The translations under genes and the position numbers were made by a program. The notes beneath the pieces are model-generated. The model was not told where the DNA came from and ran no database searches. It saw nothing but the letters and a program-made list of their open reading frames with translations. A stretch of DNA of 64,000 nucleotides, from assembly GCF_000315055.1 (NCBI RefSeq), contig NZ_BAER01000045.1, forward strand, positions 1-64,000, read 5' to 3'. Within the stretch, counting starts at the first letter, position 1, and each line of letters starts with the position of its first letter. This DNA comes from Paraglaciecola polaris LMG 21857 (GTDB lineage Bacteria; Pseudomonadota; Gammaproteobacteria; Enterobacterales; Alteromonadaceae). Below, in pieces: positions 17,014 to 26,475 of this stretch.

Positions 17014-18750
17014 ATGTCCGCCTTGATTGAGATTAACAGTTTCATTTTTATGCAGTTTAGCCCAATATGGAGATTAGACTTCCACAAGGTTAGTGATTTT
17101 CTAAACATGCATGCTAAAAGTAATTTTTTGTCGATTAAAAGCCTGATTATTTGGGTTGTAATGGCGATTACGTCATTAGCACTGCTTATGGCGACATGCA
17201 TTAATTTATATGGGCAAATCAGCAGCTATCGCAATCAACTGATCAATAATGTCAATATATTCTCTGAGCTCATAAGCCGCAATGCGGTGTCAACCATAGA
17301 AGATGAGCTAAATTTCAATGAAGAGCGTAATTTAAGCTCCCTCAGCGCCTCCGATATTCTTGAAAACGTGCATGTTTACCGCTTTGTGGAAAATGGTGAA
17401 TTAGAGTTTTTTTCCAGTTATAACAAAGAGGGCGTTGCCCCGGTTAACGCAAAATTTGACCGCGTCGAATCGTTATCAGAGCCCGTTATCGACGGCAGTA
17501 CCGTCGAAGTTATTCGCGAGATTAAGCAAGATAACGGACAGCTGTTAGGGTATGCCTACGTTCGGGCGTCTGCCGATGGCCTTGAGCGCTTGATATCTCG
17601 CTCTATTGGTATTGCGGTTGGCGTGTTACTGCTATCTTTACTGCTGTGTTTCTTGTTAACGCTTAAATTGCAAAATGCTATTACTGGGCCGATCCGTAAT
17701 TTGGCCCATTTAGTACAACGAATTTCTCGGCATAAAGATTATTCTGGACGCGCTAAACCCAGCGGCATCAAAGAGTTGGATATTCTAAGTGAAGCATTTA
17801 ACGCCATGATGCAGCGCACACAAGAGCACATGCAGCGCCAGAATGAAGCGGAAGAAGAACATAGACGGCTCAACAGTAGCCTTGAAGAAAAAGTCACTCA
17901 ACGCACACTTGCCTTAAAAGAAGCCAATAGTGAACTGATCCAGACTTTAGAAAAACTTCATCAATTTCAACGTCAAATGGTACAAAACGAAAAAATGGCT
18001 TCCCTTGGTGATATGGTGGCAGGGGTTGCACATGAGGTCAATACGCCCATCGGTTTGGGTGTGACAGCGTCGACCATGATGCTCGACCGTTTAGCTAATA
18101 TGGAAAAGGATTTTGAAAACAAAACGTTGAAAGCCAGTTCGTTGTCTAAATTTATTTCTGAAGGGCAAGAAAACCTCAATATCATCTATCGTAACTTAAA
18201 TCGTGCTGCTGAGCTGATATCAAGCTTCAAGCAGGTGGCGGTAGATCAATCATCTGAGCTGGATCGAGTTTTCTCTTTTTCAAAATTAATGGATGAAATT
18301 TTGTTATCCATGCGACCTAAATTGAAAAGCATGAAGCACGTGATCAATGTGCAGTGTCCCGAAAATTTGTACATAGAATCTAAAGCCGGGCCAATCAACC
18401 AAATTGTCATTAACTTGATCATGAACTCCATCATTCATGGCTTTGAACGCAAAGAACAAGGTGAGATCAATATCAAGATAAGCCTAATCGCAGATAAAAA
18501 AATCAGTGTGGTATTTTCTGACGACGGTTCTGGTATACCGGAATACTTGCGTAAACGCATTTTCGATCCGTTTGTTACCACCAAGCGAGGCCAAGGTGGC
18601 AGTGGTTTGGGTATGCACTTGGTTTATAATTTGGTTACCCAAGCCTTGAATGGTTCTATTTCGCTTACCAGTGAAGAGGGCCAGGGGGTCGAGTTCACCA
18701 TTTTATTCCCCGTTAAAAAAGCGACCCAAGCAACTCCCCATTTGAATTAA
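17014..18750 (+). CDS. Membrane sensor histidine kinase with CHASE8-like periplasmic domain
   Basis: A 578-residue kinase. TM1 is at about 40-66, a periplasmic region at about 67-194 resembling CHASE8 (RNAVSTIEDELNFNEERN..., ENVHVYRF), TM2 at about 195-220, then HAMP (about 220-270), a coiled coil (about 275-330), and the HisKA-type H-box AGVAHEVNTPIG with H340. The ATPase part has an N-box (NQIVINLIMNSIIHG), a G1 box DDGSGIPE (about 505) and a G2 box GQGGSGLGMHL (about 530). There is no receiver domain. The ATG at 17014 has AAGGG six bases upstream; ATGs at 17050 and 17107 are alternatives. arcA lies about 220 bp downstream, but ArcA's usual partner ArcB is a hybrid kinase, so this is probably not its cognate kinase. 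Confidence 0.88.
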   Translation: MSALIEINSFIFMQFSPIWRLDFHKVSDFLNMHAKSNFLSIKSLIIWVVMAITSLALLMATCINLYGQISSYRNQLINNVNIFSELISRNAVSTIEDELNFNEERNLSSLSASDILENVHVYRFVENGELEFFSSYNKEGVAPVNAKFDRVESLSEPVIDGSTVEVIREIKQDNGQLLGYAYVRASADGLERLISRSIGIAVGVLLLSLLLCFLLTLKLQNAITGPIRNLAHLVQRISRHKDYSGRAKPSGIKELDILSEAFNAMMQRTQEHMQRQNEAEEEHRRLNSSLEEKVTQRTLALKEANSELIQTLEKLHQFQRQMVQNEKMASLGDMVAGVAHEVNTPIGLGVTASTMMLDRLANMEKDFENKTLKASSLSKFISEGQENLNIIYRNLNRAAELISSFKQVAVDQSSELDRVFSFSKLMDEILLSMRPKLKSMKHVINVQCPENLYIESKAGPINQIVINLIMNSIIHGFERKEQGEINIKISLIADKKISVVFSDDGSGIPEYLRKRIFDPFVTTKRGQGGSGLGMHLVYNLVTQALNGSISLTSEEGQGVEFTILFPVKKATQATPHLN

Positions 18751-18969
18751 ACATGCGTTTTGTATTTGCATTTTTCATTTCAACCCCCACATACTTTGCG
18801 TAGTGGAAAATATCTTCAATATGTAGTAAATAGGTAACCTATCTTCAGATACGAATACCAAGTTAGCTGGGTTGTTTGCGCTAGTTAAAATTTAATCTAG
18901 ATAAAACCCTGATTTTTAGATATTTTCTGATAAACTTTTATCCATATTTTTTAACATGGTGTGAATACG

Positions 18970-19677
18970 ATGCTGACGCCCAATATTTTGATTGTAGAAG
19001 ATGAAGTTGTTACTAGAACAACCCTCAAAAGCCTGTTTGAAGCAGAAGGATATAATGTATTTGAAGCCGAAAATGGCAGTGAAATGCATGAGTTTTTTGA
19101 AAATCACGCAATAAACCTTGTCATTATGGACATTAACTTACCAGGTAAAAATGGTTTGATTTTAGCCCGTGAAGTGCGTGACCGTAAAAACATTGGTCTG
19201 ATCTTTTTGACGGGTCGTGATAATGATGTAGACCGCATATTAGGTCTTGAAATCGGTGCTGATGATTACCTTACTAAACCATTTAATCCTCGCGAGTTGA
19301 CGATCAGAGCAAGAAACTTGCTTACGCGAACCCTAAATAATGCTGAGGATGATGATTTACCAAGTCGTGTTAGTTTTAACGGCTGGACGTTAGACAGCGA
19401 TAGCCGCAGCTTGATTTCGCCCAGTAAGAAAGAATTCAGATTGCCACGCAGCGAATTTAGAGCGTTGCATTTATTCTTGAGCAATCCAGGTAAAATTCTA
19501 ACGCGTGAGCAATTGATTATGGAAATGACGGGCCGTGAATTGCGCCCCAATGACCGTACTGTCGATGTAACTATTCGTCGTATACGCAAGCATTTCGAGT
19601 CAGAAGTGAATGCTGACGAATTGATTGTGACCATCCACGGTGAAGGTTATCGTTTCTGTGGTTCTGTTGACGTATAA
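18970..19677 (+). CDS. arcA: Two-component response regulator ArcA
   Basis: A 235-residue OmpR-family regulator that responds to the respiratory state through the kinase ArcB. The receiver (1-120) has the phospho-acceptor D54 in [14 protein letters not shown], exactly as in E. coli ArcA, if translation starts at ATG 18970; a GTG at 18961 adds three residues. K-containing [23 protein letters not shown] and the DNA-binding domain (about 140-232) with [22 protein letters not shown] and HGEGYRFCG match E. coli ArcA nearly word for word. The orthology is therefore firm. A bidirectional terminator follows. Confidence 0.96.
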   Translation: MLTPNILIVEDEVVTRTTLKSLFEAEGYNVFEAENGSEMHEFFENHAINLVIMDINLPGKNGLILAREVRDRKNIGLIFLTGRDNDVDRILGLEIGADDYLTKPFNPRELTIRARNLLTRTLNNAEDDDLPSRVSFNGWTLDSDSRSLISPSKKEFRLPRSEFRALHLFLSNPGKILTREQLIMEMTGRELRPNDRTVDVTIRRIRKHFESEVNADELIVTIHGEGYRFCGSVDV

Positions 19678-19702
19678 GATCAGTATCAAACAATAGATAT
19701 TA

Positions 19703-19728
19703 AAAAAGCGGCTTGAGCCGCTTTTTTT
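19703..19728. terminator. Bidirectional terminator between arcA and fxsA
   Basis: AAAAGCGGC-TTGA-GCCGCTTTT with A-run on one side and T-run on the other serves both convergent genes, arcA (+) and fxsA (-). Confidence 0.9.
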
Positions 19729-19747
19729 GTGTCTGTTGACTCAACTG

Positions 19748-20251
19748 CTAATCCGGTTTGTTTAAACGCTCTGAATCTGCTTTAGGCTGGTCTTTACGTT
19801 CATACTCACCTTCGATAATGTCATCATTACTAGAATGACTTCTGCCAAACCCTTGAGCTGACTGACCATTAAATCCCCCTTGTGCCTGATTAACAACCTG
19901 CACTGACAATTTAGCTAATAAGCCTTTGGCAATCAGTGGACGGGTCATTGGTAAGCAGAACAAAAATCCCAATGCATCGGTGACAAATCCCGGTGTAACT
20001 AACATGACACCAGCAATAACTAACAATAATCCTTCAGCCACTTCTTGACCTGGAATGGTGCCTTGCTGCATTTTCTGCTGGGCGTGGATAAGGGTGGCTA
20101 AACCTTGTTGGCGGACTATGTATGAGCCTACTAATGCAGTTGCAATCACAATGGCCACCGTATTCCATCCACCTATCTGTTCGCCCACACTGATAAGTAG
20201 CGATATTTCAACAATAGGCAGTAGTACAAATAATAAAAATAATTTACCCAA
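19748..20251 (-). CDS. fxsA: FxsA family inner-membrane protein
   Basis: A 167-residue membrane protein of the FxsA family. Helices lie at about residues 3-20 (KLFLLFVLLPIVEISLL), 28-45 (TVAIVIATALVGSYIV) and 72-110 (EGLLLVIAGVMLVTPGFVTDALGFLF). The TPGFVTDALGF block is the family signature. The C-terminal ~45 residues are Gln/Ser/Asp-rich and cytosolic. In E. coli FxsA is linked to exclusion of F plasmids by phage T7; the normal function is unclear. It is divergent from dsbD with 250 bp between. Confidence 0.92.
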   Translation of the reverse strand: MGKLFLLFVLLPIVEISLLISVGEQIGGWNTVAIVIATALVGSYIVRQQGLATLIHAQQKMQQGTIPGQEVAEGLLLVIAGVMLVTPGFVTDALGFLFCLPMTRPLIAKGLLAKLSVQVVNQAQGGFNGQSAQGFGRSHSSNDDIIEGEYERKDQPKADSERLNKPD

Positions 20252-20501
20252 AACGATCTCTTTAATAACTAGGTGAATAAATATAATGGCGTCTTTAAGC
20301 AGATAACCAAGGGTAACAGTGTTACAAAGTATGGCAACTGATCTTTGCTCGAGTGCTTAATGGTATGCTTGTTTGTGGTCTTTTTGAAAGACAAGTATTA
20401 GTGATAAGGTCTATATTGGCGCTCCTTAGAATTAATGTGTTCTTAAGCGTATCGTCTTATTCTATATTCCAAATGTGGTACTGATAAATAAGTAGTCTCA
20501 A

Positions 20502-22283
20502 ATGAAGTTAATACAATCGTTTTTTATTCTTACACTTATGTCCCTATGGTCTTTGCTAAGTGTGGCCCAAAACACTGCTTTTGATTCATTGTTTAGTGAT
20601 GAGCCTGAATTTTTAAAAGTCGATCAGGCATTCGTGTTTGATTACGTGCAAAACAACGATGAACTCGTCGTGACCTGGGACGTAGCAGATGGCTACTATC
20701 TTTATCAACAGCAATTCAAAGCAGTGTCAAAAAATGCCACCTTAGGTGAGCCGACGTTCCCTGAAGGGGTAATGAAAGAAGATGAATTCTTCGATGAGCC
20801 CCAAGAGGTTTACCATCGTCAAGTCTCAATTACTTATCCCATCCTACAGTCCCAAGATGATTCAGTGGTTAAGATCCGCTATCAAGGTTGTGCAGACGCA
20901 GGCTTATGTTACCCGCCAACAACCCAAGTGGTGTACCTCAATGCGGTGCAAGGGGGGGATAATACAATAGGTGAAACGGGCGCTACCCAAGATGAAAAAA
21001 ACGCATCGGTTTCACAACAATTTGAATTAGTTGATTTACTCACTGGTGAGCAAAGTCTTGGCTGGGTGCTATTGATTTTCTTAGCGCTGGGCGTGGGGTT
21101 GGCATTTACGCCCTGTGTATTCCCCATGTATCCCATATTATCCGGTATTGTCATTGGCCAAGGCAAGGGTATAAGTACGTCACGGGCGTTTGTGCTGTCC
21201 TTTGTCTATGTGCAAGGTATGGCACTGACTTACTCATTACTTGGCTTAGTAGTAGCATCCGCAGGGGTGAAGTTTCAGGCGGCGTTACAGCATCCTGTTA
21301 TTTTAGGTGTGCTGATTGTTGTCTTTGTATTATTAGCATTGGTGATGTTTGGTGCCTATGAGTTGCAATTGCCGTCGCGTTGGCAAGAAAAGCTTAACCG
21401 TATGAGTAACAAACAGAAAAGCGGTAGCTATTTCGGTGTGCTGCTTATGGGCGCTATATCTGGTTTAGTGGCATCACCTTGCACGACCGCACCATTAACC
21501 GGTATTTTACTGTACATCGCCCAAAGCGGTGACTTATTACTAGGTTTCAGTGCCTTATATGCCTTGAGTTTAGGTATGGGCATACCGCTGATTTTGTTTG
21601 GTATTACCGGCGGAAAGCTACTGCCAAAGGCAGGCGCTTGGATGAACATAGTGAAAGTCACTTTTGGTTTCATGATGCTCGCCGTGGCGCTGATGTTTGT
21701 AGAGCGTTTGGTCAGTCATGTGTTCACTGATATCGCTTGGTCATTATTAGGTTTGGTCACGTTTAGTTATTTCTTTGTGATGAACCAAAACAGCCAATTG
21801 AACTTTGCCAAGGGCGCACGTAGTTTTGTGATCTTTATCGGACTATTCGCCTCCGCCATGTATGGCTATCAGGTATTATTCTCGCAAACTTCCAGCGTCC
21901 ATAATCAAGTTCAAGATAACCATCCCACTTTCGTGATTGTAAAAGACTTAACCGACTTCGAACAAAAACTAGCTGCGGCAAATGCGCAAGGTAAAACCGT
22001 CATGGTTGATTTGTATGCCGATTGGTGTGTGGCGTGTAAAGAATTTGAGAAGTATACTTTCCCTGACTCAGATGTGGTCAACGCGCTGGGTAATACAGTG
22101 TGGATGCAAATCGACTTGACCGATAACACAGCGACAAATATTGCCTTTCAAGATCACTTTGCCATTTTGGGCTTACCGACCATTTTATTTTTTAACACAC
22201 AAGGCGAAGAAATCACCGGTTCTCGCGTCACGGGCTTTATGCAAGCGTCAGCATTTGCTGACCATGCGAAAGAAATTTTGTAA
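20502..22283 (+). CDS. dsbD: Thiol:disulfide interchange protein DsbD
   Basis: A 593-residue inner-membrane protein that passes electrons from cytosolic thioredoxin to periplasmic DsbC/DsbG and CcmG. The signal peptide is at 1-22 (cleavage near LSVAQ). The N-terminal alpha domain has C130 and C136 (GCADAGLC). The beta domain has eight helices with the paired cysteines C205 (FTPCVFPMYP) and C327 (ASPCTTAPLTG). The gamma domain (about 475-593) is thioredoxin-like with C509 and C512 (DWCVACKEFE). All six catalytic cysteines are present, so the full relay is intact. The gene is divergent from fxsA. There is no clear terminator after it. Confidence 0.96.
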   Translation: MKLIQSFFILTLMSLWSLLSVAQNTAFDSLFSDEPEFLKVDQAFVFDYVQNNDELVVTWDVADGYYLYQQQFKAVSKNATLGEPTFPEGVMKEDEFFDEPQEVYHRQVSITYPILQSQDDSVVKIRYQGCADAGLCYPPTTQVVYLNAVQGGDNTIGETGATQDEKNASVSQQFELVDLLTGEQSLGWVLLIFLALGVGLAFTPCVFPMYPILSGIVIGQGKGISTSRAFVLSFVYVQGMALTYSLLGLVVASAGVKFQAALQHPVILGVLIVVFVLLALVMFGAYELQLPSRWQEKLNRMSNKQKSGSYFGVLLMGAISGLVASPCTTAPLTGILLYIAQSGDLLLGFSALYALSLGMGIPLILFGITGGKLLPKAGAWMNIVKVTFGFMMLAVALMFVERLVSHVFTDIAWSLLGLVTFSYFFVMNQNSQLNFAKGARSFVIFIGLFASAMYGYQVLFSQTSSVHNQVQDNHPTFVIVKDLTDFEQKLAAANAQGKTVMVDLYADWCVACKEFEKYTFPDSDVVNALGNTVWMQIDLTDNTATNIAFQDHFAILGLPTILFFNTQGEEITGSRVTGFMQASAFADHAKEIL

Positions 22284-22601
22284 AAAATAGCGCGTACGAA
22301 AGTGATAAAAGTAGTGGCTATCGATCGACGATTACCTTTTCGCCTCGCATTGCTGATGCAAAGGTTGGTCTAGTATTTTTGCGCCAAAATACCCTGAGGT
22401 GCCGCTCGGTGTGGTGGGTTTGTGTTTAGGTGGCTCTACAACCATTACTTTGAATCCGGCGATGCACTATGACGGGCGAGTGATTAAACATACGAATGGA
22501 TGGCCGATACGCTGAAGGGTTTATACACAGCCGTTATGGGGCAGGTAGCGTCTGGAGAACGATTACCTGCCAATACTGATAACCTAACTAAGCTCAGCAG
22601 C
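22284..22601 (+). pseudogene. Possible decayed coding remnant between dsbD and upp
   Basis: This 318-bp gap has no intact gene. In one plus-strand frame about 40 codons (22378-22515) read like protein (YPEVPLGVVGLCLGGSTT... ending ...HTNGWPIR stop). Shifting frame at about 22500 gives a further 46 codons (MADTLKGLYTAVMGQVASG...) that run into the end of upp on the other strand. This could be a gene remnant with a frameshift, or chance. No family is recognised. Confidence 0.3.
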
Positions 22602-23231
22602 CTAGCGAGTCCCGAATATTTTATCACCAGCATCACCTAAGCCAGGCAGTATATAGCCATGTTCATTCAGCTTGTCATCCACAGCGGCTGTGTATATATC
22701 TACATCTGGATGTTTACTCAGCACGGCTTCAATCCCCTCTGGCGCAGCCACCAAAAATAACCCCATGATATGCTGACAACCTTTTTGCTTGAGCAGATCT
22801 ATGGTTGCGATGAGCGTGCCACCAGTGGCAAGCATAGGATCAACAATCAAGGCTGTACGATCTTCTACATCTTTTACGACCTTGTCAAAGTAAGCCACGG
22901 GTTGCAGGGTTTCTTCATCGCGATATAAACCTACCACACTGACCTTGGCATTCGGAATGAGCTGCATTACACCGTCAAGCATACCTAGCCCAGCACGTAA
23001 AATGGGAACTATGGTGATTTTTTTGCCTTTGATTTTTTTTACTTTGATGGGCTCATCATTCCAACCATTGATTTCAACCGTTTCGGTTTCTAGCTCTCGG
23101 GTCGCTTCGTAGGTCAGTAAGTTGCCAACTTCGCTGGCGAGCTCTCTGAAATTTTTGCTACTGATACCGGCTTCGCGCATTAAACCTAATTTGTGTTGAA
23201 CTAGGGGGTGATTGATTTCTTTAACTGACAC
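22602..23231 (-). CDS. upp: Uracil phosphoribosyltransferase
   Basis: A 209-residue cytosolic enzyme that makes UMP from uracil and PRPP (pyrimidine salvage). I place the start at the GTG at 23231 (then [15 protein letters not shown]), which has a GAGG ribosome site nine bases upstream and aligns with the E. coli start; the open frame extends 16 codons further. Family blocks are [37 protein letters not shown] and the PRPP loop DPMLATGGT (about 133-141). The C-terminus DAGDKIFGT is typical. The gene starts 25 bp after the stop codon of acpH and may be co-transcribed with it. Confidence 0.94.
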   Translation of the reverse strand: MSVKEINHPLVQHKLGLMREAGISSKNFRELASEVGNLLTYEATRELETETVEINGWNDEPIKVKKIKGKKITIVPILRAGLGMLDGVMQLIPNAKVSVVGLYRDEETLQPVAYFDKVVKDVEDRTALIVDPMLATGGTLIATIDLLKQKGCQHIMGLFLVAAPEGIEAVLSKHPDVDIYTAAVDDKLNEHGYILPGLGDAGDKIFGTR

Positions 23232-23256
23232 AATGTACCTCGAACGTGAAATGAGT

Positions 23257-23856
23257 CTATCGACTAAGTTTACTGACAAACTGTTCGCTGTGCCTAAGTA
23301 AATCCGGGTAAAAGTGTAAAAAAGACTGTCTTAATTGAGGCCTGTTTTCTGCGACATGAATCATGGCTTGCTCAGCAAATTCTATCTTTCTTGAGAAGCG
23401 CCGCTCAATGCTATGCAGCGCCCGTAAACACGTACTGGGCTGTTGATAGTCAGCTAACCACTGATGGGCCAAAAGCCCTTCTTTCACGCGGGTAAAGTGT
23501 GGATTGATTGTCATATCGAGTTGCGCTAAATCTAGATAAAACTCAGTGAAGACTTCTTGTGTACTCAGCGCAGGTTTTGAAAATGTTTGCCAATGCAGCA
23601 TTAACAGATGATCAAAGTACACATCCAGCACTATGCCTGCGTAGCGGCGAATTGATTTAGGGAAATGACTTTTTAATGCCAGTACCACAGGGTGTGAGTC
23701 AGTATATACATCAATCTGACGATGCAGACGCACGCCATGTTGAAGATCAACGGATAAATCACTCAGGGCACTGCCTTTAATAAAATCACCTAGAAAATTG
23801 CCCACTAAGCTGGTGTGGGTATGTTTTGCCAAATGAAGATGTGCAATGTAGTTCAT
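23257..23856 (-). CDS. acpH: Acyl carrier protein phosphodiesterase
   Basis: A 199-residue protein of the AcpH family, which removes the 4'-phosphopantetheine group from ACP. The family features are visible: the opening [10 protein letters not shown], then [24 protein letters not shown] and LDVYFDHLL, which resemble the HD-type metal site, plus [12 protein letters not shown] and the terminal FYPDLL. Length fits. It lies 25 bp upstream of upp in the same direction, so the two probably share a transcript. Confidence 0.88.
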   Translation of the reverse strand: MNYIAHLHLAKHTHTSLVGNFLGDFIKGSALSDLSVDLQHGVRLHRQIDVYTDSHPVVLALKSHFPKSIRRYAGIVLDVYFDHLLMLHWQTFSKPALSTQEVFTEFYLDLAQLDMTINPHFTRVKEGLLAHQWLADYQQPSTCLRALHSIERRFSRKIEFAEQAMIHVAENRPQLRQSFLHFYPDLLRHSEQFVSKLSR

Positions 23857-23967
23857 GGTGACATTTGACCCTGATCTTCCCTTGACGTCAATATGGCTAA
23901 AAATATACCTAGCAGTAAGATTAAATACGCAAACTTGGGGGCAATCTTCGCTGATAAGACCAGTATT

Positions 23968-23998
23968 TTGCTGCTAATTTGTAAGTTAGCTCTATAAT
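23968..23998 (+). promoter_or_regulatory. Candidate promoter of aroQ-accB-accC
   Basis: A perfect -10 TATAAT at 23993-23998 is preceded by TTGCTG at 23968-23973 with a long 19-bp spacer (TTGTAA at 23979 is another weak -35 candidate). It would give a leader of about 65-110 nt before the aroQ start. Confidence 0.5.
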
Positions 23999-24112
23999 GG
24001 CTTCAATTGAGTGGAATGAGTAGAGAATTTAAGCGAAATTAGTCGCTAATCAGATACTTATTTGCTAATAATGAAAGATAATTATCATATTAACGAAGAT
24101 AGCGGCTTATTC

Positions 24113-24556
24113 TTGAAAGTTTTATTAATTAATGGACCTAACCTTAATATGTTGGGAAAACGTGAACCTGAGGTTTACGGCTCTCGCAGCCTACAAGACA
24201 TTGTTGAGACGTTACAGGTGCGCGCGGATGAGCTGAACATTGCCATGAGCCATGTTCAGTCTAATGCAGAGCACGCGTTGATTGATGCCATTCACAATGC
24301 CTATCAAAAAGTTGACTTCATTATTATTAATCCAGGGGCCTTTACGCATACAAGTATTGCGCTGCGCGATGCATTGTTAAGCGTGTCAATTCCCTTTATT
24401 GAAGTGCACTTATCCAACGTTCATGCCCGTGAGCCTTTTCGGCACCATTCTTATTTGTCTGATGTGGCGCTAGGTGTTATTTGCGGCATGGGCGAGCAAG
24501 GCTATGGATTTGCTTTGAGCGCTGCACAACAACACTTAAGTAAAAAAACTAATTAG
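24113..24556 (+). CDS. aroQ: Type II 3-dehydroquinate dehydratase
   Basis: A 147-residue enzyme of the shikimate pathway, dodecameric in the family. [22 protein letters not shown] holds the catalytic Tyr-Arg region; [16 protein letters not shown] and [17 protein letters not shown] carry the catalytic His and substrate-binding residues. I place the start at the TTG at 24113 because family members begin at this point; an ATG at 24071 without a visible ribosome site would add 14 residues. It lies 60 bp before accB, an arrangement common in gammaproteobacteria, and is probably part of the aroQ-accB-accC operon. Confidence 0.92.
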   Translation: MKVLLINGPNLNMLGKREPEVYGSRSLQDIVETLQVRADELNIAMSHVQSNAEHALIDAIHNAYQKVDFIIINPGAFTHTSIALRDALLSVSIPFIEVHLSNVHAREPFRHHSYLSDVALGVICGMGEQGYGFALSAAQQHLSKKTN

Positions 24557-24615
24557 TTGCCGTGGTCGGTTTGCTGCCGGTCACTTATGTATACAAATCA
24601 AAAAGAGATAACATC

Positions 24616-25059
24616 ATGGATATACGTAAAATTAAGAAACTCATCGAGTTAGTAGAAGAATCAGGCATTTCAGAACTTGAAATTACTGAAGGTGAAGAAT
24701 CTGTACGCATTCATCGCAGCGGCCAACCGGCAGCTCAAGTACAATATTCTGCGCCTATTCAGCACGCTGCTCCATTGGCTGCTCCTGTGGTTGATGCGGC
24801 TCCGGCTGCTGTTGCGGAAACCAGTGGCCATCGTGTGAAATCGCCTATGGTGGGTACTTTCTACCGTTCATCTTCTCCGGGCTCAAAAGCATTTGCTGAA
24901 GTAGGACAAAGTGTCAAAGTCGGCGACACCCTTTGTATTATTGAAGCAATGAAAATGATGAACCAGATTGAGTCAGATAAAACGGGTGTGATTAAAGAAA
25001 TTTTAGTCGACAACCAAGATCCGGTTGAATTTGATCAACCCCTATTCATCATTGAATAA
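24616..25059 (+). CDS. accB: Biotin carboxyl carrier protein of acetyl-CoA carboxylase
   Basis: A 147-residue subunit of acetyl-CoA carboxylase. [23 protein letters not shown] is the typical N-terminus, so the ATG at 24616 (AAGAG upstream) is preferred over earlier in-frame codons. A Pro/Ala-rich linker (about 35-70) joins it to the biotinyl domain (about 72-147). Biotin is attached at K113 in EAMKMMNQI. It is 14 bp from accC, its functional partner. Confidence 0.96.
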   Translation: MDIRKIKKLIELVEESGISELEITEGEESVRIHRSGQPAAQVQYSAPIQHAAPLAAPVVDAAPAAVAETSGHRVKSPMVGTFYRSSSPGSKAFAEVGQSVKVGDTLCIIEAMKMMNQIESDKTGVIKEILVDNQDPVEFDQPLFIIE

Positions 25060-25073
25060 GTAGGTTACTGATA

Positions 25074-26423
25074 ATGCTTGATAAAGTACTGATTGCCAAT
25101 CGCGGTGAAATTGCGCTTCGCATCTTGCGTGCCTGTAAAGAGCTAGGCATCAAGACAGTTGCTGTGCACTCCACTGCAGATGAAAGTTTAAAACACGTGC
25201 TTTTGGCAGATGAAACCATTTGTATTGGTAAGCCATCTGCAACCGAAAGTTACTTGAACATACCGCGTATTATCGCTGCCGCAGAAATTACCAATTCTGT
25301 TGCTATTCACCCTGGATACGGCTTTCTGGCAGAAAATGCAGATTTTGCTGAAGCGGTAGAGCGTAGCGGTTTTATCTTTATTGGACCAAAAGCTGAAACC
25401 ATTAATTTAATGGGCGACAAAGTGTCGGCGATTAAATCAATGAAAGCCGCTGGTGTGCCATGTGTTCCAGGTTCTGATGGGCCTTTAGGCGACAATGAAA
25501 CGCGTAACAAAGAAATCGCTTTACGCATCGGTTATCCGATTATCGTTAAAGCAGCAGGCGGTGGTGGTGGTCGTGGTATGCGTGTTGTACGCAGTGAAGA
25601 AGAATTGATTTCTTCTATTGCGGCAACCAAAGGTGAAGCGGGTGCTGCGTTTAATAATGATGTGGTTTACATGGAGAAATTCCTTGAAAACCCTCGACAC
25701 GTTGAAATTCAAATTTTGGCTGACGGTCAGGGCAACGCGATCCACTTAGGTGAGCGCGACTGTTCTATGCAGCGTCGTCACCAGAAAGTGGTTGAAGAAG
25801 CGCCTGCGCCAGGTATTACGCCAGAAATGCGGGCCAAAATTGGTGCGCGTTGTTGCCAAGCGTGTGTTGATATAGGTTATCGTGGCGCGGGTACATTTGA
25901 ATTCTTGTTTGAAAATGGTGAATTCTACTTCATTGAAATGAATACCCGTATTCAGGTTGAGCATCCAGTATCAGAAATGATTACCGGTATCGATTTGATT
26001 AAAGAACAATTGCGTATTGCTGACGGTCAAAAGTTATCGATTACGCAAGATCAAGTTGAAGTACGCGGCCATGCGATTGAGTGTCGTATTAACGCGGAAG
26101 ACCCTGATACCTTCATTCCTAGTCCAGGCAAAATTACTATGTTCCACTCGCCCGGTGGCTTAGGCGTACGTTGGGATTCACATATCTATGCGGGTTATTC
26201 CGTTCCGCCTAACTATGATTCTATGATCGGTAAATTGATCACCTACGGCGAAACTCGTGAAGTCGCGATTGCCAGAATGCGCCATGCATTGGGTGAGCTG
26301 GTAATTGAAGGCATTAAAACGAACATCCCACTTCAGCAGCGTATTATGGCAGATGAAGCCTTTGCCGCTGGTGGTGCAAATATCCATTATCTTGAAAAGA
26401 AGCTCGGCCTTGGCGGTCACTAA
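25074..26423 (+). CDS. accC: Biotin carboxylase subunit of acetyl-CoA carboxylase
   Basis: A 449-residue ATP-grasp enzyme that carboxylates biotin on AccB in the first step of fatty acid synthesis. It has the N-terminal biotin-carboxylase fold ([17 protein letters not shown]), the glycine-rich ATP loop [12 protein letters not shown] (about 159-170), the metal/catalytic segment [26 protein letters not shown] and the C-terminal domain with [13 protein letters not shown]. Length is that of E. coli AccC. A strong terminator shared with the MATE gene follows. Confidence 0.97.
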   Translation: MLDKVLIANRGEIALRILRACKELGIKTVAVHSTADESLKHVLLADETICIGKPSATESYLNIPRIIAAAEITNSVAIHPGYGFLAENADFAEAVERSGFIFIGPKAETINLMGDKVSAIKSMKAAGVPCVPGSDGPLGDNETRNKEIALRIGYPIIVKAAGGGGGRGMRVVRSEEELISSIAATKGEAGAAFNNDVVYMEKFLENPRHVEIQILADGQGNAIHLGERDCSMQRRHQKVVEEAPAPGITPEMRAKIGARCCQACVDIGYRGAGTFEFLFENGEFYFIEMNTRIQVEHPVSEMITGIDLIKEQLRIADGQKLSITQDQVEVRGHAIECRINAEDPDTFIPSPGKITMFHSPGGLGVRWDSHIYAGYSVPPNYDSMIGKLITYGETREVAIARMRHALGELVIEGIKTNIPLQQRIMADEAFAAGGANIHYLEKKLGLGGH

Positions 26424-26446
26424 GTTTTTTTAATATTGATGATGTC

Positions 26447-26473
26447 AAAAGAGCGCTTCGGCGCTCTTTTTTA
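26447..26473. terminator. Bidirectional terminator between accC and the MATE gene
   Basis: AAAGAGCGC-TTCG-GCGCTCTTT with a stable UUCG tetraloop, A-run and T-run, three bases from the stop codon of the MATE gene on the opposite strand. Confidence 0.92.
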
Positions 26474-26475
26474 TT

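Noticed and set aside
23232..23279. Sixteen extra N-terminal codons for upp
   Set aside because: The GTG at 23231 has a GAGG ribosome site and aligns with the E. coli start; the upstream codons overlap acpH.
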